Shown in pieces: positions 8,401-17,376 of a stretch of DNA of 64,000 nucleotides. Location of the stretch: NCBI RefSeq assembly GCF_004343725.1, contig NZ_PTQW01000014.1, positions 89,465 to 153,464 on the forward strand, in the 5' to 3' direction. Each line of letters opens with the position of its first letter. Position 1 is the stretch's first letter. A model generated the notes under the pieces. The model was not told the origin of the DNA, ran no database searches, and saw nothing but the letters and a program-made list of their open reading frames with translations. Source of the stretch: Treponema sp. J25. Lineage in GTDB: Bacteria; Spirochaetota; Spirochaetia; Treponematales; Breznakiellaceae. Made by a program: the position numbers and the translations under genes.

Positions 8401-11142
8401 ATGAAAAAACTGGTGTGCCTATTTTTGGCGGTTCTCATCGCAGGTGCCGCCTGTAGCAACAAACCAAAAGGGAACGCTTCTTCGACGCAGAACCCTTCTG
8501 GAATTCAACAAGATGATATCTCAGACGATACCTCAGTTTCAGAGGATCCACCGGCGTCGGATAATCCCCTTGATCTTTTCCTGGAGGAACTTCCAGAACC
8601 ACAGAGTAATTTCCAGCTTTCCCGCTTTACCAAAAGCTATCGGGGGAACGTACAACCCAATTTCCCTTCCCGGTATCTGAGTGAGCCCTTGGAATTCAAA
8701 GATATTCCCCTAAAGTCCCCCTTCCCGGGTAAAAAGATAGCCGTGGTAGGATATGACAGGGCGAAACTCTATGCCGATGTGTTCAAATCGGGGAAAAATA
8801 AGAATGCCTCGGTAAGTTCCTTGCAGGTGCTTACCAGCATCCCCATCGGAACGGTCATCCCTATTCTGGGGGAATACAAGGCCGCTCCCAGCGACGAAAA
8901 CTATCAAAGTGATTTATATAATTTTGAAAAAGAATGGAACTATTTTTACCGGACCGAATACCAGGGAAAGGAGGGGGTCGTCTTTGGGGCGGACCTCATC
9001 CTGGGGGATAAAAAGCCAGAGGCGGATCTCATGCGGCTCTCCTATTACTACACCAAACCGACGGCTTCCCCGGCTTTTATCCGTACGGTCGGTATGAAAG
9101 AACTCGCCGCTGACCACGAACAGGTACTTCGGGAAAACTTCATCGCCTTTGCCGAAGCTCCTCCCTACCCCCTTGATCTTGAACACCCCGACGATCTCGT
9201 CAGCCTCTACCAACAGGCCTTTAACGAGCGTTCCCAGACTGTTTTTATTACCACAGACCTCTTAGTTCACAGCCTGCATCTTCTCTTTGATCGGATGCTC
9301 TCAGACACGGAAGATAGAATTTTCATCCCCCGTCTAAAGCATCTCCTGGAGGGGGCCCTCTCAGAAGTGAACAAGCGCATCGAGAAAGACACCAAGGAAG
9401 TGCCGGCCTATTCAGAGGCCCTTACCCTCGCAAAAAACTACCTTTTCCTCGCGAAGGCCCTCCTTGCCATGGCCCTGCCGCCGGTACCTAACGAATACCA
9501 CCCCTCCGAACTTGAAGATAATCCCCTTTCTGAGAAGGACACCCAGAAAGCCATAGAAGCCCAGCTCCCCCCTTCTCTCCAGGAAGAATTCAGGCTTATC
9601 ATGGAAGCCCAAGGATTTAGTCTTTCCCCCAATTTTGGCTACCGGGAAGACTACTCCCAGTTCATTCCCCGGGGACATTACACAAAAAGTACACGCCTTA
9701 AGGCATACTTTCGCACCATGATGTTCCTGGGAAGGATCAATTTCTATCTTGATTTTTCAACCCCCGAAGCGGCCAGGATCAGCAACCAATTGGGGCCCGC
9801 GGCGCTTATCCTTTGCCAGGCGCTCCAGGCCTCAGGGCCAAGGGGATCCCTTAAGGAACTGTGGCAGAGCCTCTTTGATCCCATTTCCTATCTTATTGGG
9901 GAAAGCGATGATCTTAACCTCTACGATATTGAAAAGGCGGAGCCCGCCATTGCCCGACTGGATATCCCCCAACTGTTCAAAACAGGAAAAATAGAGGAAT
10001 ACCTTAAGAACCTGGCAAAAAAACTCCGCTCTCCGCGCATTCAAGGGAACATTACCTTTGGGAACCCCAGCGGGGCCAATACCCCCAATTCGGGAGACCG
10101 CTTTGGGGAGCCCCCCCGGGGATGGCGCCTCTTTGGTCAACGCTTTGTGCTTGATTCTTCCTGGTTCGACCGACTAACGGGAGAATACCGGACCATGCCC
10201 AGCGGTCTTGATGTGGCCGCCAGTCTAGGTTCAAAAACGGCCTACGAGTTCCTTACCGCAACCCGGGAGAAGTTCCCCCCCTATGCTCAGGCCCTGGAGG
10301 ATATCCGAAAAGAAGTGTCTACCATGAAGGAAGATGCCTGGTGGCAAACCTTTTACCTGGGCTATCTTGATACGGTACGGCGCATTCTGACGTTTGAACG
10401 GGGCGCGGGGTTCTACTTTACCCAGAAACCCCTGTGGAACATTAAGAGTCTGCAGAGCGGCCTTGCGGCCTGGGCAGAACTCAGGCACGACACAATCCTC
10501 TATGTGAAACAGAGCTATGCCGAAGCAGCCGGGGGGGACGGCATTGAAGCTACCTACCGAACCATCGATTTTCCCCGGCCGATTCACTACGTGGAACCCA
10601 ATCTGCGCTTCTTCTATGACCTTACCAGTTTACTGGAACGCTCTCTCCCCCTCCTCAAAAAATACGAATTCCTTACCCCCCAATGGATGGGCAAGTTCGA
10701 AGCATTCCTGAATATTCTGGATAAACTCACCGTCATAGTAGAAAAGGAGGTGGTAAACAACCCCATTAGTGTCGATGAAAACGAGTACCTCGCCACCGTG
10801 CCTTTTCTTATCGCCCGGATAATCCGACCCGATGGAGATGTCGATACCGGAGACACAAGCAAATACCAGATGGCCATGGTGGCCGATGTGCATACCGATG
10901 GGGATAATGGCCAGGTTCTGGAAGTGGCCACCGGCAAGCCCTTTATGCTGTACGTGGCCCTGAATGATGGCCAGGGGGGCAAGCGCATCGCCGTTGGCTT
11001 TACCTACAGTTACTACGAGTTCCCCCATCCCATGAATGACCGCCTTACCGACGAAAAATGGAAGGCCTTTATCTACGGGAATCCTTCTAAAAAGGAACTG
11101 GAGGCAAAACGGCCCGAGTGGCTCCGGGGACTCATGCCCTGA
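8401..11142 (+). CDS. DUF3160-family lipoprotein (913 aa)
   Basis: The ATG at 8401 follows an ideal ribosome site (AAAAGGAGGT), which decides this start although the frame is open from 8299. A lipoprotein signal peptide (MKKLVCLFLAVLIAGAAC) is followed by an acidic, Ser-rich linker. The rest is a large globular protein with the conserved block FITTDLLVHSLHLLFDRML (about residue 285) and a C-terminal aromatic segment typical of DUF3160, a family found in spirochaetes and archaea with no assigned activity. It should sit on the outer face of a membrane. The MEMO-family lipoprotein gene begins 22 bases downstream on the same strand, suggesting co-transcription. Confidence 0.82.
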   Translation: MKKLVCLFLAVLIAGAACSNKPKGNASSTQNPSGIQQDDISDDTSVSEDPPASDNPLDLFLEELPEPQSNFQLSRFTKSYRGNVQPNFPSRYLSEPLEFKDIPLKSPFPGKKIAVVGYDRAKLYADVFKSGKNKNASVSSLQVLTSIPIGTVIPILGEYKAAPSDENYQSDLYNFEKEWNYFYRTEYQGKEGVVFGADLILGDKKPEADLMRLSYYYTKPTASPAFIRTVGMKELAADHEQVLRENFIAFAEAPPYPLDLEHPDDLVSLYQQAFNERSQTVFITTDLLVHSLHLLFDRMLSDTEDRIFIPRLKHLLEGALSEVNKRIEKDTKEVPAYSEALTLAKNYLFLAKALLAMALPPVPNEYHPSELEDNPLSEKDTQKAIEAQLPPSLQEEFRLIMEAQGFSLSPNFGYREDYSQFIPRGHYTKSTRLKAYFRTMMFLGRINFYLDFSTPEAARISNQLGPAALILCQALQASGPRGSLKELWQSLFDPISYLIGESDDLNLYDIEKAEPAIARLDIPQLFKTGKIEEYLKNLAKKLRSPRIQGNITFGNPSGANTPNSGDRFGEPPRGWRLFGQRFVLDSSWFDRLTGEYRTMPSGLDVAASLGSKTAYEFLTATREKFPPYAQALEDIRKEVSTMKEDAWWQTFYLGYLDTVRRILTFERGAGFYFTQKPLWNIKSLQSGLAAWAELRHDTILYVKQSYAEAAGGDGIEATYRTIDFPRPIHYVEPNLRFFYDLTSLLERSLPLLKKYEFLTPQWMGKFEAFLNILDKLTVIVEKEVVNNPISVDENEYLATVPFLIARIIRPDGDVDTGDTSKYQMAMVADVHTDGDNGQVLEVATGKPFMLYVALNDGQGGKRIAVGFTYSYYEFPHPMNDRLTDEKWKAFIYGNPSKKELEAKRPEWLRGLMP

Positions 11143-11164
11143 GATAAGGGGGCCGTGCCTGTTC

Positions 11165-12130
11165 ATGAGGGAAACGCCCTATGGTCAGAAAGAGGCCCCC
11201 CTCCTGAAGGGGGGGCGATGGTGGTTTGCGCTGCTTTGCATAGGCCTCAGCGCTTGCACCAGGGGAGAGCCAGTGGGGCTCCCCGCCGGGACGGTTTTCT
11301 GCTCCGGCCCAAAGCACCTGAGCGAAACCGCCCTCGATCAGGGAAAACTGCGCCGGGTCCTTCAGCCGCCCCCTATTCCGGGGGCCCAGTGGCTTTCTCC
11401 CGCAGAAAACAAACCAGCCCCCTATGGGGCTTTCCCCGTGGCGGGCATTACCAGCCATCACCTATTGGTTTCCTGGTACATCGATCGTTTTTTTGCGGAT
11501 CTGAAGGAGCTTCGCAAGAAGCCGGCGCCCCCAATTCACACCTTTATCGTGGTATCGCCAAAACATTTTATGCAGGGAAAGGAACCAATCGCCCTCTCAA
11601 AGGTCCCCTGGGAAACAGGCCTTGGTAGGGTAACGGTTAACCTCTCCCTCGCAGAGGGCATACGCACATCCCTTGGCATACCCTGGGATCCCGACTCATT
11701 TGCAGGAGAACACGGGATAGGCATCCCCGTGGCTTTTATGACCAAGCATTTTCCCCGGGCCCGGATGGTCCCCATCGTTCTTACAACCCCCTCGTTTCGT
11801 ATGGCGAACCTTACCACCCTGGCCGAGACTATTGGGCGGGAGATGGCCCGGGACCCGGGGATATTCCTCCTTATCTCGAGCGATTTTAGCCATCAAGGAA
11901 ACCTGGAACTTACCCAACAGCGGGATGCCCAATCCCGGGAGGCCCTTACGTACTTAACCCCAGCGCGGGCCCTAAAGGTATGTTGCGACAACAATGCGGG
12001 GATGATCCTCCTTTCCCTGGTGTTAGAACAGCTACAGCGGGGAAAGTCCGTTATCGCCGCCCATACAAGTGGCTATGAGGTGGTGGGTATAACCGAGGAC
12101 ATCACCAGTTATTTTTTCTGTTATTTTTAG
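11165..12130 (+). CDS. MEMO-family (AmmeMemoRadiSam system protein B-like) lipoprotein
   Basis: The MEMO fold is a dioxygenase-like metal-binding domain. The characteristic segments are visible: SPKHF (metal-ligand His), GEHGIGIPV (the EHS/EHG block), ISSDFSH (the SSDFSH block) and the C-terminal SGYEVVG. Where MEMO proteins usually have a D-C-N-G/A block, this one reads CCDNNAG, so the usual cysteine ligand position is uncertain. Unlike ordinary MEMO proteins it has a signal peptide with lipobox GLSAC (about residue 30), so it is probably exported. The chosen ATG (11165) is preceded by an AAGGGGG ribosome site at some distance; the frame itself extends upstream into the DUF3160 gene. An AMMECR1-like lipoprotein gene lies convergent and next to it. 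Confidence 0.82.
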   Translation: MRETPYGQKEAPLLKGGRWWFALLCIGLSACTRGEPVGLPAGTVFCSGPKHLSETALDQGKLRRVLQPPPIPGAQWLSPAENKPAPYGAFPVAGITSHHLLVSWYIDRFFADLKELRKKPAPPIHTFIVVSPKHFMQGKEPIALSKVPWETGLGRVTVNLSLAEGIRTSLGIPWDPDSFAGEHGIGIPVAFMTKHFPRARMVPIVLTTPSFRMANLTTLAETIGREMARDPGIFLLISSDFSHQGNLELTQQRDAQSREALTYLTPARALKVCCDNNAGMILLSLVLEQLQRGKSVIAAHTSGYEVVGITEDITSYFFCYF

Positions 12131-12160
12131 TCCCTCACAGGCTCAGCCTGAAAAGTCGTA

Positions 12161-12191
12161 GGGCCCTCACGTACCAGAAGTGAGGGGGCCC
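12161..12191. terminator. Hairpin between convergent MEMO and AMMECR1 genes
   Basis: GGCCCTCAC and GTGAGGGGGCC arms around a short loop, with no T run on either side. Probably a two-way terminator or mRNA end. Confidence 0.4.
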
Positions 12192-12264
12192 CCTGATATT
12201 CCCCAGCAGCGGCATCCATCAGAAATAATACCCCTCTCCCATTCCCCTAAGGGCGTGCCTGCTT

Positions 12265-12966
12265 TTACTCCCGTCGAGGGGCTTCCCCCTCTTCCTGCAT
12301 AAAGGGCTCTTTCCACTCCTTAACCGATGCCCGATACAACACCACGCCCTTATCACGCCAGGCACCCTTCGGAAGCCCCTCCTTTTTGCAGAGAGCCTCC
12401 AGGTAGGCCCTTTTAGTCCAGCCATGTTCCCGGGCGAGGGATGGCTGCATCAGCACAGAACCCGCGGGATGTACCAGGTACACCAGTTCCTTCCCAAGGG
12501 AAAAATCCTCAGGCCCCTTCATAGGTACCAGGGGCCCCACAATACACACTTCAATGGCCAGGTCTGGCGCTTCTTCTTTACGCAAAGGCTCGTAGCGGGC
12601 ATCGTGGAAAGCCGCATCCAGGGCCGCAAGGCGAGCCCCCAGCGCCAGGTCCCCCACCCCCTGGTAAAAGGCCTGGCAGCCCCGGGGCTTTCGGCCTGCC
12701 ACAAAACGGACAATAATCCCCTGACGCTCGGCGGTGTAGGGATAATCCTCCCAGCGGGGGGGTGGCCCTTCCTGCCAGGCCTGCCATACCGCCGAACGGG
12801 CCTCCATTACCAGGTGTTGGAGAAGCCGCCGGTCTTCCCCAGAAAGGGGCGCCGGGCTCACGTCGGCGGCGACTTCCCCCGAACAGCCAGCCAGTAGCCC
12901 CATCAGCAAAAACACAGGGAGTGATAGGAACATCGCCCTTTTCCAAGCCCTCAGGACACTTCTCAT
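12265..12966 (-). CDS. AMMECR1-family (AmmeMemoRadiSam system protein A-like) lipoprotein
   Basis: The AMMECR1 fold signature is clear: RGCQAFYQG (normally RGCIGT), LGARLAALDAAFHDARYEPL (the AA.DPR..P block), LAIEVCIVGPLVPM, and the C-terminal block with QPSLAREHGWTKRAYLEALCKKEGL. The family is normally cytoplasmic, but this protein starts with a basic n-region (MRSVLRAWKRA), a hydrophobic core and lipobox LLAGC, so it should be a lipoprotein. The ATG at 12964-12966 gives the best signal peptide; a TTG at 12984 is also in frame and no start has a strong ribosome site. It lies convergent to the MEMO lipoprotein. The matching radical-SAM partner is not in the window. Confidence 0.85.
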   Translation of the reverse strand: MRSVLRAWKRAMFLSLPVFLLMGLLAGCSGEVAADVSPAPLSGEDRRLLQHLVMEARSAVWQAWQEGPPPRWEDYPYTAERQGIIVRFVAGRKPRGCQAFYQGVGDLALGARLAALDAAFHDARYEPLRKEEAPDLAIEVCIVGPLVPMKGPEDFSLGKELVYLVHPAGSVLMQPSLAREHGWTKRAYLEALCKKEGLPKGAWRDKGVVLYRASVKEWKEPFMQEEGEAPRRE

Positions 12967-13095
12967 AGGGGTATTGTACCACAAAAGAGCTTTCTATCTA
13001 TCCGGTAAAAAGGTCTTCCTTCGCTCCTCTGAGTTTTTTTACTCATCCGAAGGGAAGGGTCTCCTCTTTTGAACGCCAGCCATCCTTATTCCTTA

Positions 13096-13124
13096 TTGAT
13101 TCTCTAAAGAATAAAAAGTATATT
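13096..13124 (+). promoter_or_regulatory. Promoter of the copper ATPase gene
   Basis: TTGATT (13096-13101), 17-base spacer, TATATT (13119-13124), followed by a leader of about 130 bases. I see no convincing CsoR or CopY operator. Confidence 0.5.
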
Positions 13125-13258
13125 AAAAAAGCACTATATTAGCGGTGATGAAACGGGGGAAATCCCTTTTTTGATACCCACATTTTTACAGGGACAGAAG
13201 GATCCTTTAATTCCCCAGGGCTTGTCACCCTTTACTCAGAAGCAACGGAGGAACTCCT

Positions 13259-15619
13259 ATGCACATACAACAATACGAAATTCAGGGGATGACCTGTAGC
13301 GCCTGCGCCCGGGCGATAGAGCGGGCCGTCAAAAAACTTCCAGGGGTCCAGGAAGGGGTTGTCAATTTTGCCAGTGAAAAACTCCTGGTCCAATTCGATG
13401 AAAGCAAGGTAAGCCCCGAAGCCATCATGACCGCCGTACAGAAAGCGGGCTATACCGCCAGCCTCCCCTCCGCCAGCGAGGATACCCACCAGGCAGCGAA
13501 GGATCGGGAACAGGCCAGTCTCCGGCGCCGCCTTATCGGGGCTGCTCTTTGTACGCTCCCCCTCCTCTATCTTGCCATGGGTCCCATGGTGGGTCTGCCG
13601 GTGCCGGCTATCTTCAACATAGAAAAAAATCCTCTTCCGGCCGCCCTAATCCAATTACTCCTGGTGGTACCGGTTCTTTTTGCGGGTCGTCGGTTTTATA
13701 TCGATGGCTTTCGGGCCATAGTCCACGGGGGGCCCAACATGGACAGCCTCATTGCCCTAGGGACCAGCGCGGCCCTCCTGTATAGTCTCTACGAAACCAT
13801 ACGCCTTTTCCAGGGAGCCCATCATGGGAACCATGGACTGTACTATGAAACGGCGGCCACCATCATCACCTTGATCCTTTTAGGGAAAACCCTGGAAAAC
13901 CGCTCCAAAGGCCGGGCAAGCGAGGCGATTAAGAAACTGATGCGGCTGCGTCCCAAGACAGCCCTCATCATCCGAGAGGGCCGGGAATTCGAGGTGCCCG
14001 TAGAATTCATTAACCCGGGGGACCGGGTTCTAGTAAAACCGGGAACCACTATCCCCGTCGACGGCATGGTTGTGGAAGGTTCCAGCAGCGTCGATGAATC
14101 GATGCTTACCGGCGAAAGCCTTCCCGTCGAAAAGGGCACGGGGAGCCCCGTGTATGGAGGAACCCTGAACAATCAGGGGATCCTTGTTATCGAAGCCACC
14201 AAAGTAGGCTCAGAAAGTCTTCTTTCCCAGATTATCCATCTGGTGGAAACCGCCCAGGGGTCCCGGGCCCCCATTGCCCGACTGGCGGACCAGGTATCGG
14301 GGGTCTTCGTACCCATAGTGGTGGCCATCGCCTTTCTTTCGGCCCTTGCCTGGTACCTGGCAGGACAGGATATCTTCTTTAGTCTTACCGTCCTTGTGGC
14401 GGTCCTGACTATCGCCTGTCCCTGCGCCCTGGGTCTCGCTACCCCCACGGCCATCATGGTGGGAAGCGGACGGGCCGCCGAATTGGGAATCCTCTTTAAA
14501 TCAGGGGAAGCCCTGGAACGGGCCCACACTATCAATCTAGTCGCCCTGGACAAAACGGGCACCATAACCGAGGGGAAACCCCGGCTTACCGACCTGTGGA
14601 CAGCCCCTCAAGAGAAAGGCCTTTTTGATACCACTGTCCCAGAATCCAACGGCAGACCTGCCCAGGGGCCGCTCCAGACGAGTTCCTCAGAGGGTTTTCT
14701 TACTGGAGAGGTCCCCGGATTTACGGAAAGCTGGTTGCTACGTCTTGCCGCCTCCCTTGAGAAAGCATCGGAACATCCCCTCGCCTCTGCCATTGTCCAG
14801 GCGGCTCAGGAACAAAAGCTCGAACTGCTGCCGGTTCAGGACGTACAGGCCTATCCGGGCAAGGGAATCGAGGGTACCGTCGAACACGATGCCGCGCCCC
14901 ATACCCTCTTCGTGGGGAACCGGGTTTTTCTGGAAGAAAGGGGGGTCCACCAAAATGAAGCCTTTGCTGCAGGCATGTCCAAGGCCGAAACCCTGTATCA
15001 GGAAGGGAAAACGGTGCTCCATGTGGCCCTGGACGGTCAGTATCTGGGACTTCTCGCCGTAGCGGACACCCTGCGACCCACGAGTAAAGGGGCTATCGAA
15101 CACCTTAAGGCGGCGGGCATTACCACCGTCCTCATAAGCGGAGACCATCAACATACCGCAGAGGCCATTGCAGCGCAGGTAGGGATTGAGCGGGTCTTTG
15201 CGGAGGTGCTCCCCCAGGATAAGGCCGCAATTGTCCAACAGCTAAAGGAAGAAGGGTTTCGGGTTGCCATGGTAGGAGATGGAATTAACGACGCACCGGC
15301 TCTGGCCAGCGCCGACGTGGGCATCGCCATTGGGGCCGGCACCGATATAGCCATGGAAAGCGCCGATATTGTGCTGGTACATAGCGATCCCCGGGATATT
15401 CTTACGGCGCTTCAGATTTCTCGGCGGGTTATGCGGACCATCAAACAAAACCTGTTCTGGGCCTTTGCGTACAACGTCCTGGGCATCCCCATTGCGGCGG
15501 GACTCCTCCATGTGTTTGGGGGTCCCCTCCTGAACCCCATGCTTGCCGCGGCGGCCATGTCCTTCAGTTCTGTCTCGGTGGTTCTCAATGCGCTCAGATT
15601 ACGATACTATAGGGGATGA
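13259..15619 (+). CDS. copA: P1B-type heavy-metal (Cu+) translocating ATPase (786 aa)
   Basis: One N-terminal heavy-metal-associated domain carries GMTCSAC (CxxC at residues 13-16). The transport core has the CPC motif in [12 protein letters not shown] (about residue 387), the actuator loop TGES, the phosphorylation site DKTGTITEG (about 430), SEHPLA and the hinge [13 protein letters not shown] plus one CxxC domain is the pattern of Cu+ exporters of the CopA subgroup, pumping copper out of the cytoplasm with ATP. A loop of about 40 residues after DKTGT is longer than usual and of low complexity. Ribosome site GGAGG at 13248-13252. It is a single-gene unit ended by a strong terminator at 15698-15732; no copZ or csoR is next to it. 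Confidence 0.93.
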   Translation: MHIQQYEIQGMTCSACARAIERAVKKLPGVQEGVVNFASEKLLVQFDESKVSPEAIMTAVQKAGYTASLPSASEDTHQAAKDREQASLRRRLIGAALCTLPLLYLAMGPMVGLPVPAIFNIEKNPLPAALIQLLLVVPVLFAGRRFYIDGFRAIVHGGPNMDSLIALGTSAALLYSLYETIRLFQGAHHGNHGLYYETAATIITLILLGKTLENRSKGRASEAIKKLMRLRPKTALIIREGREFEVPVEFINPGDRVLVKPGTTIPVDGMVVEGSSSVDESMLTGESLPVEKGTGSPVYGGTLNNQGILVIEATKVGSESLLSQIIHLVETAQGSRAPIARLADQVSGVFVPIVVAIAFLSALAWYLAGQDIFFSLTVLVAVLTIACPCALGLATPTAIMVGSGRAAELGILFKSGEALERAHTINLVALDKTGTITEGKPRLTDLWTAPQEKGLFDTTVPESNGRPAQGPLQTSSSEGFLTGEVPGFTESWLLRLAASLEKASEHPLASAIVQAAQEQKLELLPVQDVQAYPGKGIEGTVEHDAAPHTLFVGNRVFLEERGVHQNEAFAAGMSKAETLYQEGKTVLHVALDGQYLGLLAVADTLRPTSKGAIEHLKAAGITTVLISGDHQHTAEAIAAQVGIERVFAEVLPQDKAAIVQQLKEEGFRVAMVGDGINDAPALASADVGIAIGAGTDIAMESADIVLVHSDPRDILTALQISRRVMRTIKQNLFWAFAYNVLGIPIAAGLLHVFGGPLLNPMLAAAAMSFSSVSVVLNALRLRYYRG

Positions 15620-15697
15620 AGGCAGGCGAAAGAGGTAGCCTGAGCATCCCACCGTACTACTAAAATACTATCAAACAGACACCAAAACAGTCTCAAT

Positions 15698-15732
15698 AAC
15701 AACTCCGCACCTAACGGTGCGGAGTTGTTTTA
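15698..15732 (+). terminator. Rho-independent terminator after copA
   Basis: Near-perfect 14-base stem AACAACTCCGCACC / GGTGCGGAGTTGTT with a four-base loop, running into TTTTAT. It is about 80 bases after the copA stop. Confidence 0.9.
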
Positions 15733-15983
15733 TCATCCCCATTCGACAATCATGACGTACCAATAGAGATTTTTTACATTCTGGAGATTTTGGATATTTC
15801 ATTATTATACAGAATTTTATTGACAAATCAGAATATTTTACTAATCTTTTATATGTGCCCTTGCATATAGCTTAAGGAAGCACGGGATTAAGCGGCAAAG
15901 GGATAGAGGTCCGTTTTTTCTACATCCTGGGAAGATATCACAAGGGTTCCCAGGGTACGGAGATCTTTCCCGGGAGCTCGATT
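15733..15983 (+). promoter_or_regulatory. Leader and promoter of the chemotaxis operon
   Basis: TTGACA at 15820-15825 pairs with TAATCT at 15842-15847 (16-base spacer), giving a leader of about 130 bases before the first gene of the chemotaxis operon. No flagellar sigma-28 consensus is seen. The leader holds GC-rich blocks (CCTGGGAAGA ... TTCCCAGG, about 15925-15955) that can pair, but I recognise no riboswitch. Confidence 0.45.
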
Positions 15984-17367
15984 ATGACAAAATATTACAC
16001 CCTTTCACTTCTTTTCTGGCTTTCCATACTGGTAGTGGCAGGGTTTGTTGTGCTTGTTCGAGAAACGGCGCTTATGCTCATTCCGCTTGCAGGCGGAGCC
16101 CTGCTGTATTCTGCAAAACATTACAAAGAGCTCTCAGGCATACAAAATGTCCAGAAAACAGGGAAAATTCTTCTTTCCCGTTTTTTATCTGAAGAATATC
16201 AAGAGGCTGAACCGCACAACAAAGAAAAAGGGGCCGATGGATCTTTTTCATTAGTGTATCTTTGTGAACAAACCACCGGTCTCGTAGAAAAACTGAACCA
16301 GGAAAAGCAGGCCCTGCAGGATGAAATAGAGCTCTTACATAAAAAATATGCGGAACTTGAAAAGACATACCGTTCCCTGAGCGAACTGTGTCCCGTTCAT
16401 CTTCCCCTCGACATAGGAGAAGAATGGCGAGAAATGATCTATACCAAATGGGGGAACGCTACTACCGAGGCCCTTCATAATCTGGAGCGACTTAAGAGTC
16501 TAAACGACCAAAACCAGAATTTCATAAAAGACGTGCAAAACGAGTTTGGGGCCCATCAGGAGGCATTCTCCCGTTTTTCCCGCGAATATCGTAGTAGCCT
16601 TGAAGAATACACCAGTCAAGCCCAAAAAATAGAAGAGAACATCCTCAACAAGCTAGAATATTCCGTCAAACGAATCGAAGATACCTTTGATCGATTCTAT
16701 CAGGTAATGGATATCACCGAAAAAATAAAAATGATTTCCCTTAATTTTAAGCATCGAAGCTTCCCGCCTGCATGGGACCAATCCCTTTGTCCTCCTAGCC
16801 CGGGAATTGCGTAAACTTGCCCAGTCTACAGAAGAAACCCTGGGAAGCATCGGTCAATCCATCAGGGACACCCATGAGTTTATGCAGCGTAGTCAGAAGG
16901 AACAAAAAAAGGATCTCCTTTCTCTGGGAACCATTCTAGAGGAACTTCAAAAACTCATCTTCCGTTTTGAAGAAACTTCAGAAAAGCTTAACCAGTATAT
17001 GCAAAAAGCGGTGAATCATATCGAACAAAACCAGGAAGAGCAGAAAAATATCCTTCTTCACTTTTTTACTACCCTCCAGAATCTGGCAATTGTAAAGGAA
17101 GAACTGGATCATCAGGCCCATTTCATCGATCTTTTTTTGAGGGAAGTAAATGACTACATGGAAAAATACTTCCGATTTAACCAGTCCTGTCCAGGCCCCA
17201 ACTGCCCTCAACGGCGTAAGGTTTTAGAGGAACTTGCAAACCTTGCCACCACCGATGGGGAACGGACGATGGTGAACCGGCTTTTTAAAGAGATGCTCGG
17301 CGAAGATCGGGAAGCGCTTCATGGTACTCTTCCGGTGAATCATGAACAGTTTATCAGTTTTAACTAG
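15984..17367 (+). pseudogene. Membrane-anchored MCP-like coiled-coil protein, frameshifted
   Basis: The first frame (15984-16814) has two N-terminal membrane helices, a long coiled coil and then MCP-like sequence ending abruptly. The second frame (open through 16747-17367) continues without loss as LSIEASRLHGTNPFVLLARELRKLAQS, which matches the hairpin tip of methyl-accepting chemotaxis proteins. The frames join at a TTTT run (16745-16748): with one T fewer the gene reads through to give about 460 residues. The second half ends with a Cys-containing tail (CPGPNCPQ). As sequenced the protein is cut before the signalling tip. It is the first gene of the chemotaxis operon, 9 bases before cheA. 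It has no HAMP or periplasmic domain, so it would sense a cytoplasmic or membrane signal. Either a recent mutation or a one-base sequencing error. Confidence 0.75.
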
Positions 17368-17376
17368 GGACCTCCT

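Noticed and set aside
12578..12982. A second minus-strand frame overlapping the AMMECR1 gene
   Set aside because: Gly/Pro/Arg-rich shadow frame without ribosome site; the AMMECR1 motifs lie in the other frame.
16745..16748. Programmed ribosomal frameshift at the TTTT run of the MCP-like gene
   Set aside because: A +1 slip would need the tRNA to re-pair on an unmatched codon, and there is no in-frame stop, ribosome-site stimulator or pseudoknot at the site. Mutation or sequencing error is simpler.
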